A DNA stretch of 64,000 bases. Source: Syntrophaceae bacterium UBA6087 (lineage in GTDB: Bacteria > Desulfobacterota > Desulfomonilia > UBA1062). The notes under the pieces were generated by a model that saw only the letters and a list, made by a program, of their open reading frames with translations, was not told where the DNA came from and searched no databases. The stretch covers positions 1 through 64,000 of the forward strand of contig DIXF01000008.1 in the NCBI GenBank assembly GCA_002448235.1, in the 5' to 3' direction. The position numbers and the translations under genes were made by a program. Below are positions 17,472 to 26,133 of the stretch, piece by piece; the stretch's first letter is position 1, and each line of letters begins with the position of its first letter.

Positions 17472-18469
17472 GTACCTGTACCAGATGCGTTCTCTCGGAA
17501 ACCTTTCCCGGTATATCGTTTGACGAGTCAGGGGTCTGCAACTACTGCAGGAATACCCCCGTGCCCGATGCGCAGGAAAAGCAGGCGTATATCGAAAAGT
17601 TCGAAGACCTTCTTCAAAGCAAGCGGTCGAAGCATTCCTTCGATGTGCTGCTTGCCTACAGCGGCGGAAAGGACTCGACCTATACCCTCTACACGCTCAG
17701 AAAACACTATGACATGAAGGTGCTTGCCTTTGTTTTCGACAACGGATTCATATCCGATCAGGCACTGAAGAACATCCGGCATATGGCCGATTCCTTAGGC
17801 GCTGCCTGCACCATCTTCAAACCCCCCTTCGACGTCATGAAAAAGGCCTTCGGTCTTGCCGCAGGCACGGATATCTACAGCCCCAAGACCCTTGACCGGG
17901 CGAGCTCCATCTGCACTACGTGCATCGGCATGGTCAAGGCGATGATCTTGAAGACCGCGATTTCCTACGACATCCCCCTGGTGGCGTTCGGCTGGTCGCC
18001 CGGGCAGGCTCCCATCAGTTCGGCTATCATGCAGACCAACCCGAGGCTGCAGCGCTTTTCTCACCGCACCATCCGCGACCCTCTCGTTGAGCGGATCGGC
18101 GACGAGCTCAAACCGTATTTCCTGAGCGATGACGACCTCACGACGGACCCTTCCCGGTGGCCGGTGAATATCCACCCCCTGGCCTTCATGGATTACGATG
18201 AAGAGGCCATCATGGAGAAGATCGCGTCTTTGGGATGGGTGAAGCCTCTGGACACGGACCCCAACTCCACCAACTGCCTCCTGAACGCCCTGGCGAATTA
18301 TCTCCACCGGGAAAGATTCAAGTTCCACCCGTATGCCTGGGAGATCGCAGGGATCGTCAGGTCCGGATGCATGGACAGGTCCTCAGGCGTTTCCAAGGTG
18401 ACGGAACCGGAAGACATGAACATGGTGAGCTACGCCGCGAAACTCTTAGGAATTGATCTCGGCCTGTAA
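17468..18469 (+). CDS. N-type ATP pyrophosphatase, N-acetyl sugar amidotransferase-like (WbuX/WbpG type)
   Basis: 333-residue PP-loop enzyme. An N-terminal Zn ribbon (CTRC at 4-7, CNYC at 24-27) leads to the PP-loop AYSGGKDS (about residue 62) and an internal SICTTC motif. This layout fits the sugar amidotransferase/LPS biosynthesis family, which adenylates a carbonyl or amide so that nitrogen or sulfur can replace oxygen. The start overlaps the ligase by 4 bp (ATGA). No HisH/HisF-like partners that usually supply ammonia are nearby; nadE next door is the only other PP-loop enzyme. Its 3' end overlaps the convergent DHH gene by 24 bp. Confidence 0.8.
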   Translation: MSTCTRCVLSETFPGISFDESGVCNYCRNTPVPDAQEKQAYIEKFEDLLQSKRSKHSFDVLLAYSGGKDSTYTLYTLRKHYDMKVLAFVFDNGFISDQALKNIRHMADSLGAACTIFKPPFDVMKKAFGLAAGTDIYSPKTLDRASSICTTCIGMVKAMILKTAISYDIPLVAFGWSPGQAPISSAIMQTNPRLQRFSHRTIRDPLVERIGDELKPYFLSDDDLTTDPSRWPVNIHPLAFMDYDEEAIMEKIASLGWVKPLDTDPNSTNCLLNALANYLHRERFKFHPYAWEIAGIVRSGCMDRSSGVSKVTEPEDMNMVSYAAKLLGIDLGL

Positions 18470-19507
18470 CGGTTTGATTTCGACCTTGTCGGCTGCAACG
18501 AGCATGGTCGGCTCCATACCCCGGGGGCTGACCTCCTTGAGAAATCTCTTCAACAGGATATCTTCGGGGTCCTTCACTTTTTTTAAGGCCTGGGCCAGAT
18601 CTATCTTGCCTGCCGCATAGGTCTCGTGGCCTCCGCCCTTTCCGATGCCGTGGCAGATCTTGTGGGCAAGCACCCCCGCCATGTAGCTCGGGCGGGTGGT
18701 CCGGATGGAGAATATGAGAGAGCCGTTGTGCCTTCCGTAGCACAGGCACCACCTGATACCCTCGATCTGGATGAGCTCATCCGCGAATTCACCGATCATC
18801 TCCGGCCATCCGATAAGGTCGACCCTCGCCACGACGACATCGCCGTAGATCCTGGCGTTGCTGAGGATGGAGTAGAGCTTGACGTAATATTCCCTGGGCT
18901 TTTCCGGGTGTTCTATCCTGGCGAGTTTCTTCTGGAGTGTGAACGGATACAGAAAGACCGACAGCCTGACATCGATGTCCGTAGATTGCCTTCCCAGGTC
19001 GCGCGTGTCGGATTTGATGCCGTAGAACAGCGCGGTAGCTACTTCCTTGTCCACGGGCAGGTTCAAGTGCCTGATATACTGAGTAATGATGGTCGAGGTG
19101 CTTCCGATGCCCCTGCGCACATCTATGAACTCTGCTTTTTCAGAGGATTTGCGCAGCGGGTGATGGTCGATGACGATGTCGGGATGCACGCCCGGAGGGA
19201 GGTAGACATTGCCGGTATGAGGCTGACAGTCCACGAGTGCGACCACCGAATAGCTCCGGATGGAAACTTCACTCAACGGGAGCATGTCGATATGCAGGAG
19301 CTTCACCATGCTCTGGTTCTCCACTCTGCCGATGATCCCGCCGTAGGCGATCACCGAGGTGATGCCCAGTGTTTTCTTTAATATGTACTTCAGCCCGAAG
19401 GCTGAAGCAATGCTGTCAGGGTCGGGATTATCATGCGTCATGATGAGAACCTTTCGTTTCCCCCTCAGGGGAGCGATAAGCTTCTCTTCAATTTCTTGTT
19501 TGGTCAT
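18446..19507 (-). CDS. DHH-family phosphoesterase (NrnA/oligoribonuclease-like)
   Basis: 353-residue DHH/DHHA1 phosphoesterase. The N-terminal half has HDNPDPDSIAS and the metal motif VIDHHP; the C-terminal DHHA1 domain has the glycine-rich IGKGGGHETYAAG. Family members degrade short oligoribonucleotides, pAp or cyclic dinucleotides with Mn2+. It is the last gene of the rpsP operon and overlaps the Mut7-C gene by 4 bp, consistent with an RNA-turnover role. Exact substrate uncertain. Confidence 0.85.
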   Translation of the reverse strand: MTKQEIEEKLIAPLRGKRKVLIMTHDNPDPDSIASAFGLKYILKKTLGITSVIAYGGIIGRVENQSMVKLLHIDMLPLSEVSIRSYSVVALVDCQPHTGNVYLPPGVHPDIVIDHHPLRKSSEKAEFIDVRRGIGSTSTIITQYIRHLNLPVDKEVATALFYGIKSDTRDLGRQSTDIDVRLSVFLYPFTLQKKLARIEHPEKPREYYVKLYSILSNARIYGDVVVARVDLIGWPEMIGEFADELIQIEGIRWCLCYGRHNGSLIFSIRTTRPSYMAGVLAHKICHGIGKGGGHETYAAGKIDLAQALKKVKDPEDILLKRFLKEVSPRGMEPTMLVAADKVEIKPLQAEINS

Positions 19508-19986
19508 TTCTCCTCACTTGCGTTCACGGATGAATTGAATAGATCGAGCGACCTGTCAGGATGCGTTCCCTTCCAGTAGATTCTCAAGCACCCCGGACAT
19601 CGCGCGAATTCCCGATGGGTAGCATACACATATTCGGGGACCTGATTTTTCACGTCATCTGCCTTAACACACTTTAAGGGGAGATTGCAAATACTACACC
19701 GCGAAAATGGTTGGATTTTCTCATGCAGGCTGAATGCGCGGTTCAGAAACGAGAGCTGCTCCTGCAAGTGATCGCTCTCGACGACGGTGCATCCCTTTTC
19801 TCGGGCCATCGATCTTTTCCGTGTGAGGAAGATTCTTCCTTCCGACGTTGCCTTTTCTATCACGGCCCGGTCCCACTTCCGCATAAAGGCAGCGTCAAAG
19901 CCAAGCATTCTCAGCCATCTGGCGAGCCTTCCCAGGTTCTGATCGCAGAGAAAGGCCGCCTTAGGACCTGAAAGCGTCTTTGACAT
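19504..19986 (-). CDS. Mut7-C RNase domain protein (PIN-like with Zn ribbon)
   Basis: 160-residue Mut7-C (DUF82) protein. The N-terminus shows the family block FLCDQNLGRLARWLR with an acidic PIN-type active-site residue. The C-terminal half has a Zn ribbon, CSICNLPL and CPGCLRIYWKG. Family members are thought to be RNases. It overlaps yraN (26 bp) and the DHH gene (4 bp) and extends the rpsP operon with nuclease functions. Confidence 0.85.
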   Translation of the reverse strand: MSKTLSGPKAAFLCDQNLGRLARWLRMLGFDAAFMRKWDRAVIEKATSEGRIFLTRKRSMAREKGCTVVESDHLQEQLSFLNRAFSLHEKIQPFSRCSICNLPLKCVKADDVKNQVPEYVYATHREFARCPGCLRIYWKGTHPDRSLDLFNSSVNASEEK

Positions 19987-20317
19987 GATATATGTTCATT
20001 GTATGGTCAACGGCCACGACATCAAATCTGGCGGGAGAGCGGTACAAGCCGCGCCTGCTGAGGTAGATCTCCGATACCCGGATGATGCGCTGCTGCTTCC
20101 GGAGAGGAACCCAGCTCAAAGGGTTGCCGAAACGGGTTGAGCTTGCGGATTTCACCTCGACGAACACGACCGTGCCGTTATCCAGGGCAATGATATCGAT
20201 CTCGCCGAGCTTTAGCCGGAAGTTCAAGTCAAGGATCCTGTACCCCAAAGTCTTGAGATACTTCCGGGCGATCTCTTCGCCCTTCGAGCCTTTTTCCCGT
20301 GTGGATTCAGCAGACAC
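19961..20317 (-). CDS. yraN: YraN/UPF0102 family nuclease-fold protein
   Basis: 118-residue protein with the restriction-endonuclease-like core: GSKGEEIARKYL helix, GEIDIIALD (metal Asp) and VFVEVKS (Glu-x-Lys). Function unknown; family members sit next to rnhB as here. The start is GTG at 20317 (VSAESTREKG), which has an AGGAGA ribosome site and overlaps the rnhB stop. Longer ATG starts to 20413 would run deep into rnhB, and 118 residues is the usual length. Confidence 0.88.
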   Translation of the reverse strand: MSAESTREKGSKGEEIARKYLKTLGYRILDLNFRLKLGEIDIIALDNGTVVFVEVKSASSTRFGNPLSWVPLRKQQRIIRVSEIYLSRRGLYRSPARFDVVAVDHTMNIYHVKDAFRS

Positions 20318-20897
20318 CCCGAAAGCTTCTCCTGTGGATAGGACATGCTCCCAGGGAACGTATGGCGTCATAGTGTGCCTGAGTCGGATACCCCTTGTGC
20401 TGTGCGAAGCCAAACCCCGGATAAAGCGTGTCCATCTGTTCCATGTACCTGTCCCGGATAACCTTTGCCACGATACTGGCTGCAGATATGGACGGTTCGA
20501 GCTGATCTCCCCGTATCACAGGGGTGCATAAACAGGGAAGCTCCGGGGCCGCGTTGCCGTCGATGATGGCGTACCGGGGCACGAGCTCGAGCTTGAGCAC
20601 TGCCTCGCGCATGGCCATCAGGCTGGCCTTGAGGATGTTTATCTTATCGATGGTGCCCGCATCGACCATGGAAATACCGACGTGGACCTGTGCCGACCCC
20701 ATGATCTGATCAAAAAGAGAAGCCCTGCGTGCTGCAGAAAGCAGTTTGGAATCCCTGACCTTGAGCCTCAGCTCATGGTCTGGATCCATGATGACCGCCG
20801 CAGCTACGACAGGACCTGCCAATGGGCCTCTGCCCGCTTCATCGACACCGCATATGGGCCAGTAGCCTTGAGAAATGAGGGATTCCTCAAGGGCCAT
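20307..20897 (-). CDS. rnhB: Ribonuclease HII
   Basis: 196-residue RNase HII that cleaves RNA in RNA-DNA hybrids and at single ribonucleotides. The signature CGVDEAGRGPLAGPV carries the first catalytic Asp-Glu pair; IIDGNAAP and the SISAASIVAKVIRD block complete the active site. It lies 2 bp after rplS and overlaps yraN, the usual rplS-rnhB-yraN order. Confidence 0.95.
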   Translation of the reverse strand: MALEESLISQGYWPICGVDEAGRGPLAGPVVAAAVIMDPDHELRLKVRDSKLLSAARRASLFDQIMGSAQVHVGISMVDAGTIDKINILKASLMAMREAVLKLELVPRYAIIDGNAAPELPCLCTPVIRGDQLEPSISAASIVAKVIRDRYMEQMDTLYPGFGFAQHKGYPTQAHYDAIRSLGACPIHRRSFRGVC

Positions 20898-20899
20898 GG

Positions 20900-21244
20900 C
20901 TAGCTGCGGACTTCTTTGAGACGAGCTGCCTTGCCTTTCTTTGCGCGTAAGTAGTAGAGTTTGGCCCTTCTGATCTTGGAATGGCTTACCACTTCGATCT
21001 TTTCCACAACAGGCGAATGCAGAGGGAAAACCCTCTCGACACCTACTGCGTAAGACTGCTTGCGAACGGTTACGGATTCGCGGTTGTTTCCCCTGTGCCG
21101 GGCAATGACCACGCCCTCGAAGATCTGGATTCTCTCCCTCGTCCCTTCGACGATCCTGGTGGAAACCTTCACCTTGTCTCCGATCCGTATCTCAGGCAGA
21201 TCACTCTTCATCTGCGCCTTTTCGAAATTTTCAACGATATTCAT
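20900..21244 (-). CDS. rplS: 50S ribosomal protein L19
   Basis: 114-residue L19 with the typical GDKVKVSTRIVEG, FEGVVIARH and VERVFPLHSP blocks and the basic C-terminal RRAKLYYLR tail. Binds 23S rRNA at the subunit interface. Follows the SPOUT methyltransferase by 1 bp and precedes rnhB by 2 bp. Confidence 0.97.
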   Translation of the reverse strand: MNIVENFEKAQMKSDLPEIRIGDKVKVSTRIVEGTRERIQIFEGVVIARHRGNNRESVTVRKQSYAVGVERVFPLHSPVVEKIEVVSHSKIRRAKLYYLRAKKGKAARLKEVRS

Positions 21245-21245
21245 G

Positions 21246-21773
21246 TTACCTCCCTACAATCCTGTCTATTGCTATCGAAACGGCCGAGCGGACAGAGAGA
21301 TGGTTGAAGCCGCTCCCTGAATCTATGGGCTCGATCACGGCATCAAGGTTCGCAAGGAGCTCAGGCGCCATGCCCCACCCTGTTCCGAACAGGAGGCACA
21401 CGTCTTTTTCAGAGGCAAGTTTCCTTGCATCTCCCCACGAAAGACAGCCTGAAACCGTTGTCGCCGAAGTCCCAACCATATATGCACCGGTCTGCCGTTT
21501 AATCTCTTCAATGTCCTTTGCCAGCTTAATAATCTCAAAAGCCCTTTTCCGGCCCGGATTATACACGCCTCCGAACCCCGAAAGCCAGTGATCCATGATC
21601 TTTTTTGCAAAAGACAATTGGACATCGTTTGGGTGAACGATATAGAGCGTATTTATACCATATGTCAAGCATACTCTTGCAAGGTCATGCAAATCGAGGT
21701 TGGTTATCGCGGTGGCGATCTCCGCCCCGTTCTTATCCATGCACGGCCAGTGGACCAGTCCTACGTACAGCAT
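21246..21773 (-). CDS. SPOUT-type RNA methyltransferase (PF09936-like)
   Basis: 175-residue SPOUT/TrmH-like SAM-dependent RNA methyltransferase of the short family found between trmD and rplS in many Deltaproteobacteria and Aquificae. The LFGTGWGMAPELL segment is the trefoil-knot SAM loop, and NHLSVRSAVSIAIDR matches the conserved C-terminal SPOUT motif. Target RNA unknown. The ribosomal operon context supports an rRNA or tRNA substrate. Confidence 0.85.
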   Translation of the reverse strand: MLYVGLVHWPCMDKNGAEIATAITNLDLHDLARVCLTYGINTLYIVHPNDVQLSFAKKIMDHWLSGFGGVYNPGRKRAFEIIKLAKDIEEIKRQTGAYMVGTSATTVSGCLSWGDARKLASEKDVCLLFGTGWGMAPELLANLDAVIEPIDSGSGFNHLSVRSAVSIAIDRIVGR

Positions 21774-21839
21774 TCGGCACCTTTTCGATTATTTATTAAC
21801 ACCCTGTTGCATCTTTTATGCTTTCTTGCAGACGACTCT

Positions 21840-22535
21840 TCAATGAGGCCGCTCCCCGTTGTCGGTTTTCTTTTCCAGCAGGTCAGGTCTTGCTTCCTCT
21901 GTCTTCCGGCGCGCCATGGCCTTGCGCCAGGAATCGATCTGCTCGTGATTGCCGGAAAGGAGCACCTCCGGCACGGCAAGGCCTTTGAACTCTCTCGGAC
22001 GCGTATAATGGGGGTGCTCGAGCAGACCGTTATAGTGCGAGTCGCCGCTTATGGTGGTATCATGGCCCAGAACTCCGGGTATGAGCCTGACCGCGGCATC
22101 GACGATCACCATCGCAGGCAGCTCGCCGCCGGTAAGGATGTAATCCCCGATGGAGAGCTCTTCATCCACGAAAAGTTCGCTTACCCTCTCGTCCACGCCC
22201 TCATAATGACCGCAGATTATGGTCACGGCCTCCAGAGCGCTCAGGCGGACGGCATCCGCCTGCCTGAAGAGGCTGCCCCTGGGGGTGGTGAGGATGACAC
22301 GGCCCTTCTCCGGGATGCTCTGCAACGCATCGGCTATGGGCTCGGGTTTCATGATCATTCCCCCTCCGCCACCGTATGGCGTGTCGTCCACCACCCGGTG
22401 CCTCCCGAGTCCGTATTCCCTTAAGTTTACGAGATTGATTTCGAGGAACCGGCCCTGTATCGCCCGGTGGAGGATGCTCTCGGTGAATATCCCCTGGAAC
22501 ATGTCGGGAAACAGGGTGACAATGTTTATAATCAT
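21840..22535 (-). CDS. trmD: tRNA (guanine-N1)-methyltransferase
   Basis: 231-residue TrmD, which makes m1G37 in tRNAs. The start MIINIVTLFP (22535), the PYGGGGGM loop, ICGHYEGVDER and the knot motif DYILTGGELPA are intact. The ATG at 22535 is preferred over 22565 because homology begins there. It lies 70 bp after rimM and 66 bp before the SPOUT gene, the largest gaps of the operon. Confidence 0.96.
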   Translation of the reverse strand: MIINIVTLFPDMFQGIFTESILHRAIQGRFLEINLVNLREYGLGRHRVVDDTPYGGGGGMIMKPEPIADALQSIPEKGRVILTTPRGSLFRQADAVRLSALEAVTIICGHYEGVDERVSELFVDEELSIGDYILTGGELPAMVIVDAAVRLIPGVLGHDTTISGDSHYNGLLEHPHYTRPREFKGLAVPEVLLSGNHEQIDSWRKAMARRKTEEARPDLLEKKTDNGERPH

Positions 22536-22605
22536 GCCGGTACGATGCCTTCGCAGGGACGGCATCCTGCAGGGTTTGAAAAAACCGTTTTCATGGGCAT
22601 AAAAC

Positions 22606-23112
22606 CTAATCCAGAATATCTTCGAGAAGGGATGCGTCGATGGTGATGACCCTCTCTTCCAGCGACACGTCCCTGATCACGTCTTTCGTGGCCGGTATAT
22701 AATACTGCTTGACCGCATCCACCACATACACATCGTTGCTCCCGGTATTAAAGATCCGTACAAGATCTCCCAGTATACGTCCCTGCATGTCTTTGACGGT
22801 CATGCCCAGGAGATCGTGCCAGTAGTACTCATCAGGGCCGGTCTCTTCGAGCTGTTCCCGGGAAATATAGAGGGACTCGCCCCTGATGCCTTCGACCTGG
22901 CTTATATCGGTCATGCCCTCTATCGTAAGGAGATATTTGTTTTTATGCGCGGAGCAGGAGAGCACCTTTCTGGGCTCACCCTGCCTGCCGATGATGAGGT
23001 GGGTGTAAAGACGGAATCTTTCGAAAGAATCCCCGTAGGGGGTGACCCACATTTGCCCTTTGAGACCCTTGGGGCCGGTTACTTTGGCGATCTCGATGAG
23101 ATCGGCGCTCAT
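22606..23112 (-). CDS. rimM: 16S rRNA processing protein RimM
   Basis: 168-residue ribosome maturation factor. The N-terminal barrel has the KVTGPKGLKGQ motif and the C-terminal PRC-barrel has YYWHDLLGM and YIPATKDVI. It binds S19 during 30S head assembly. Directly abuts khpA (no gap). Confidence 0.94.
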   Translation of the reverse strand: MSADLIEIAKVTGPKGLKGQMWVTPYGDSFERFRLYTHLIIGRQGEPRKVLSCSAHKNKYLLTIEGMTDISQVEGIRGESLYISREQLEETGPDEYYWHDLLGMTVKDMQGRILGDLVRIFNTGSNDVYVVDAVKQYYIPATKDVIRDVSLEERVITIDASLLEDILD

Positions 23113-23346
23113 CTACTCGATGATTTCCAGTACAGCTCTCTTCTTGATCTTCGTCGATGCAGCTGTAAGCAGCGTTCTCATTGCCCGGGCAGTCCTGCCC
23201 TCTTTGCCGATCACCTTGCCCAAGTCGGACTTCGCAACTCTGAGTTCGATAACAGAAGTGACCTCTCCCTCAACCTCAGAAACAGCAACATCATCCGGAT
23301 TGTCAACGAGCGCTTTGGCAATGTACTCTATCAGCTCTCTCATCAT
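23113..23346 (-). CDS. khpA: KH-domain RNA-binding protein KhpA
   Basis: 77-residue protein made of one KH domain with the GKEGRTARAMR loop (variant of GxxG). KhpA/YlqC binds RNA, often with KhpB, and lies between rpsP and rimM in many bacteria, as here. Confidence 0.93.
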   Translation of the reverse strand: MMRELIEYIAKALVDNPDDVAVSEVEGEVTSVIELRVAKSDLGKVIGKEGRTARAMRTLLTAASTKIKKRAVLEIIE

Positions 23347-23377
23347 ATGCCCTCACCACGAATATTTTATGTCGAAC

Positions 23378-23623
23378 TCAGAGAGTATGTCCTTTTTCCT
23401 TTATGAGCTTGCGTACAGCCGGAGTCACTTGGCCGCCTTTTTGTGTCCATTCCCTGATCTTGTCTATATCCAGATTTATGCTTTCCGGCCTGGTCTTCGG
23501 ATTGAAATGGCCCACGATTGCCAGGAATCTTCCATCTCTTTTGCTTCTCGAGTCAGCGACTACGACTCTGTAGAATGGTTTCTTCTTGGCGCCACCGCGA
23601 GTCAACCTGATACTTACAGCCAT
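23378..23623 (-). CDS. rpsP: 30S ribosomal protein S16
   Basis: 81-residue S16 starting MAVSIRLTRGG, with FYRVVVADSRS and VGHFNP. First gene of the operon. The start at 23623 is fixed by homology and length; the open frame continues to 23812 but would run across the promoter at 23664-23691. Confidence 0.97.
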   Translation of the reverse strand: MAVSIRLTRGGAKKKPFYRVVVADSRSKRDGRFLAIVGHFNPKTRPESINLDIDKIREWTQKGGQVTPAVRKLIKEKGHTL

Positions 23624-23663
23624 TCTTCTTATTTCCCCCTTACTGGTATATTGGTTGTCCACA

Positions 23664-23691
23664 CTTATATTAGAAGTTTTCCCAATGTCAA
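23664..23691 (-). promoter_or_regulatory. sigma70 promoter of the rpsP operon
   Basis: On the minus strand TTGACA (23691-23686), a 16 bp spacer and TATAAG (23669-23664) form a near-consensus promoter. Transcription would start near 23657, leaving a leader of about 34 nt before rpsP. It supports the short rpsP start. Confidence 0.75.
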
Positions 23692-23861
23692 GACAATTGT
23701 CCCCCTGGAATGCGTATACAAAGACGGTATTGTTTATAATTTTTATGATATTGGCACCGTTGACCGGAGCAGGACGCTGTGGTACGTATTCATTGATCAG
23801 GTGATCAACCAAGAATCAATTTTTATTGAAAATACGATATCGTATGAGGGGGTCCCTGGCA

Positions 23862-25115
23862 ATGGATATTGATGATCCGAAGAAAGGGATATTCGAGCTT
23901 TTCTCCCGGCATGTCTCCAGCGGGAAGGCCGGATTTTTCGAAGGGGTGGGTATCGACTTCGTCTTCGGCAAAAGGCAGGGGCCTTTCGTCTGGGATATAA
24001 GCGGTACGAAAAGGCTCATCAACTGCCACTGCAACGGCGGCGTGTTCAATCTGGGGCACCGCAACCCACTGATGGTGCAGACCCTTAAAGACAGTCTCGA
24101 CCGGTACGACATCGGCAATCATCACCTGGTCAGCGAGCAGAGAGCCCTGCTCGCGAGAAGGCTTGCCGAGCTTACGCCGGGCGATATGAGCTACACCGTG
24201 TTCGGCGTGGGAGGAGGCGAGGCGATCGACCTGGCCATTAAGCTCGCCCGCGGGCATACGGGCCGGACCAAGGTCATATCCGCCTGCGGAGGGTACCACG
24301 GACATACGGGCCTGGCGCTGGCGGCAGGGGACGAGCAGTACCGGAAGCCCTTCGGGCCTCAGCCTCCCGGATTCGTTCAGGTTCCCTTCAACGATCTCGA
24401 CTCACTGTCCGGTGAGATCGACGGCCGGACCGCAGCCGTGATCTTTGAAACCATACCCGCCACCGCGGGGATGCCCGTCCCGGACAAAGACTTTTACGCT
24501 CGTGTGAAGGACAGGTGCAAAGATGCCGGCGCCCTTCTCATTATTGACGAGGTCCAGACAGGGCTCGGCAGGACCGGGAAGCTCTGGGGGATCGATCACT
24601 TCGGCGTGGTTCCGGATATCATGGTAATCGGCAAAGGTCTCTCCGGAGGTATTTACCCCATCTCCGCGACGTGTTTCAGGCCCGATCTCGAAGCCTTTTT
24701 CAAACAGAATCCCTTTATCCATGTATCAACCTTCGGCGGTGCCGAGGTGGGCTGCCCCGTGGCGCTGGCCGTGCTCGAAGAATCTTCGCGGCCGGAATTT
24801 CTCGCGCATGTCGAAGAGCTTGCCCGGATCTTCGCGGACGGCTTCGAAGGCCTCAAGCGCAAGCATCCGGAGATCCTCGTCGGTTTGCGGCAGCTCGGCC
24901 TCATGATGGGCATCGAGATGGTAAACGATCACTGCGGGCCGATCATGTCCAAGGCCTGCTACGACAACGGGGTCTTGAGCGTCTACGCCAACAACAACCC
25001 GAAAGTGAGCCAGTTCCTCCCGCCGCTTGTCATCGACCCGGCCCTGGCCTTCGAGATCATCGAAAGAATCGACCAGGCTCTCCTGGATTCGAAGACATTC
25101 CTGGGTCTGGGATGA
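23862..25115 (+). CDS. Class III PLP-dependent aminotransferase
   Basis: 417-residue class III (omega) aminotransferase. It has the GGGEAIDLAIKLAR cofactor region, IIDEVQTGLGRTG with the PLP-binding Asp, and the Schiff-base Lys in VIGKGLSGG. These enzymes move amino groups from omega-amino acids, diamines or glutamate semialdehyde; the substrate cannot be fixed here. The ATG at 23862 has a GAGGGGG site and is preferred to 23826. It is followed 10 bp later by an unknown kinase-like gene, so the two are likely partners. Divergent from the rpsP operon. Confidence 0.88.
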   Translation: MDIDDPKKGIFELFSRHVSSGKAGFFEGVGIDFVFGKRQGPFVWDISGTKRLINCHCNGGVFNLGHRNPLMVQTLKDSLDRYDIGNHHLVSEQRALLARRLAELTPGDMSYTVFGVGGGEAIDLAIKLARGHTGRTKVISACGGYHGHTGLALAAGDEQYRKPFGPQPPGFVQVPFNDLDSLSGEIDGRTAAVIFETIPATAGMPVPDKDFYARVKDRCKDAGALLIIDEVQTGLGRTGKLWGIDHFGVVPDIMVIGKGLSGGIYPISATCFRPDLEAFFKQNPFIHVSTFGGAEVGCPVALAVLEESSRPEFLAHVEELARIFADGFEGLKRKHPEILVGLRQLGLMMGIEMVNDHCGPIMSKACYDNGVLSVYANNNPKVSQFLPPLVIDPALAFEIIERIDQALLDSKTFLGLG

Positions 25116-25125
25116 GAGGTGAACC

Positions 25126-26100
25126 TTGAGCCGAGACAGGATCGATGCAGGGCTCCTCAGTCGCTTCGAAGAAGGCCTCAATCCCTTAAAGCCACATGAA
25201 AGCTCTATCCCGGCCAGGATCATCGGCTATGGAGAGATAAGCACCATCTTCGAGATACTGGAGCCGTCCCAGCAGGGGCTTGCCTTCAAAAGGCTTCCCA
25301 TCTTCGAGACGGAAGACGAAATGGATTCGTACGAGAGTCTGTTCGACCGGTACAACAGAATCCTCAAAGAGGATATCGGCATACCGGTTCCCCGGCACTG
25401 GACATTACGGGTTACCCCCGCGCAGGGGAACAGGGTGGTTTACTGTATCCAGGAGAAGATGGCCGACGGCTCGGTCTGCAACGGGCTGCTTCACCGGCTG
25501 GACCATGAGTCCATCCTCGTGCTTTTCCGGTCCGTTTTGCACGAGATGAAAAAGGTGTGGGAGTATAACCGATCGCAAACCCTGATAGAGGTTGCCCTCG
25601 ACTCCCAGCTCTCCAACTGGGCGCTTTACTGCGAGTCGTTGCCTGGGCATTTGAGCAGTGAGGATTCAAGGCTGGTTTATCTCGATACATGCACGCCGCT
25701 CATAAGGATAAACGGGCTTGAGCAGCTGAACACCGACCTCTTCTTACGGAGCGCTCCCTCCTTCCTGGTATGGTTCATCAAACGCTTTTTCCTTAAGGAT
25801 GTTGTTTCGCGCTACTATGATCCGCGGATGTCCGTCGTAGACCTCATCGCCAACCTGTTCAAAGAGCAGCGGCCCGATCTCGTGCAGCCGTTCATCGCCG
25901 AAGCCAACCGTTTTCCCGGCATGAGGCCTGCGGGCAGGGAAGCCGAACCCATCACCCTCCGCGAAGTGAGGGCATACTACCGCCGGGATGCGTTTATCTG
26001 GCGCTTGTTTCTGGCTTTGCGGAAGCTCGACAGATTCTTGAGGGTCAGGGTCCTGAACACGCCCTACCCCTACATCCTGCCGGGGAAGATCAGGCGCTGA
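25126..26100 (+). CDS. Unknown protein, possible kinase-like fold
   Basis: 324-residue protein with no firm family. The N-terminal third has IIGYGEISTIFEI, FKRLPIF and an IQEKM strand, in the order of a glycine-rich loop, a Lys strand and a hinge of aminoglycoside-phosphotransferase-like kinases. SNWALY and LVYLDTCTP in the middle could stand for the catalytic and metal loops, but the usual HGD motif is not seen. No signal peptide or clear membrane span. TTG start at 25126 behind GAGAGGTG. It follows the aminotransferase by 10 bp. Any function would be inference. Confidence 0.7.
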   Translation: MSRDRIDAGLLSRFEEGLNPLKPHESSIPARIIGYGEISTIFEILEPSQQGLAFKRLPIFETEDEMDSYESLFDRYNRILKEDIGIPVPRHWTLRVTPAQGNRVVYCIQEKMADGSVCNGLLHRLDHESILVLFRSVLHEMKKVWEYNRSQTLIEVALDSQLSNWALYCESLPGHLSSEDSRLVYLDTCTPLIRINGLEQLNTDLFLRSAPSFLVWFIKRFFLKDVVSRYYDPRMSVVDLIANLFKEQRPDLVQPFIAEANRFPGMRPAGREAEPITLREVRAYYRRDAFIWRLFLALRKLDRFLRVRVLNTPYPYILPGKIRR

Positions 26101-26133
26101 AAGCTCCCTGGATCTCTCTGCGCGGCAGAAAGA

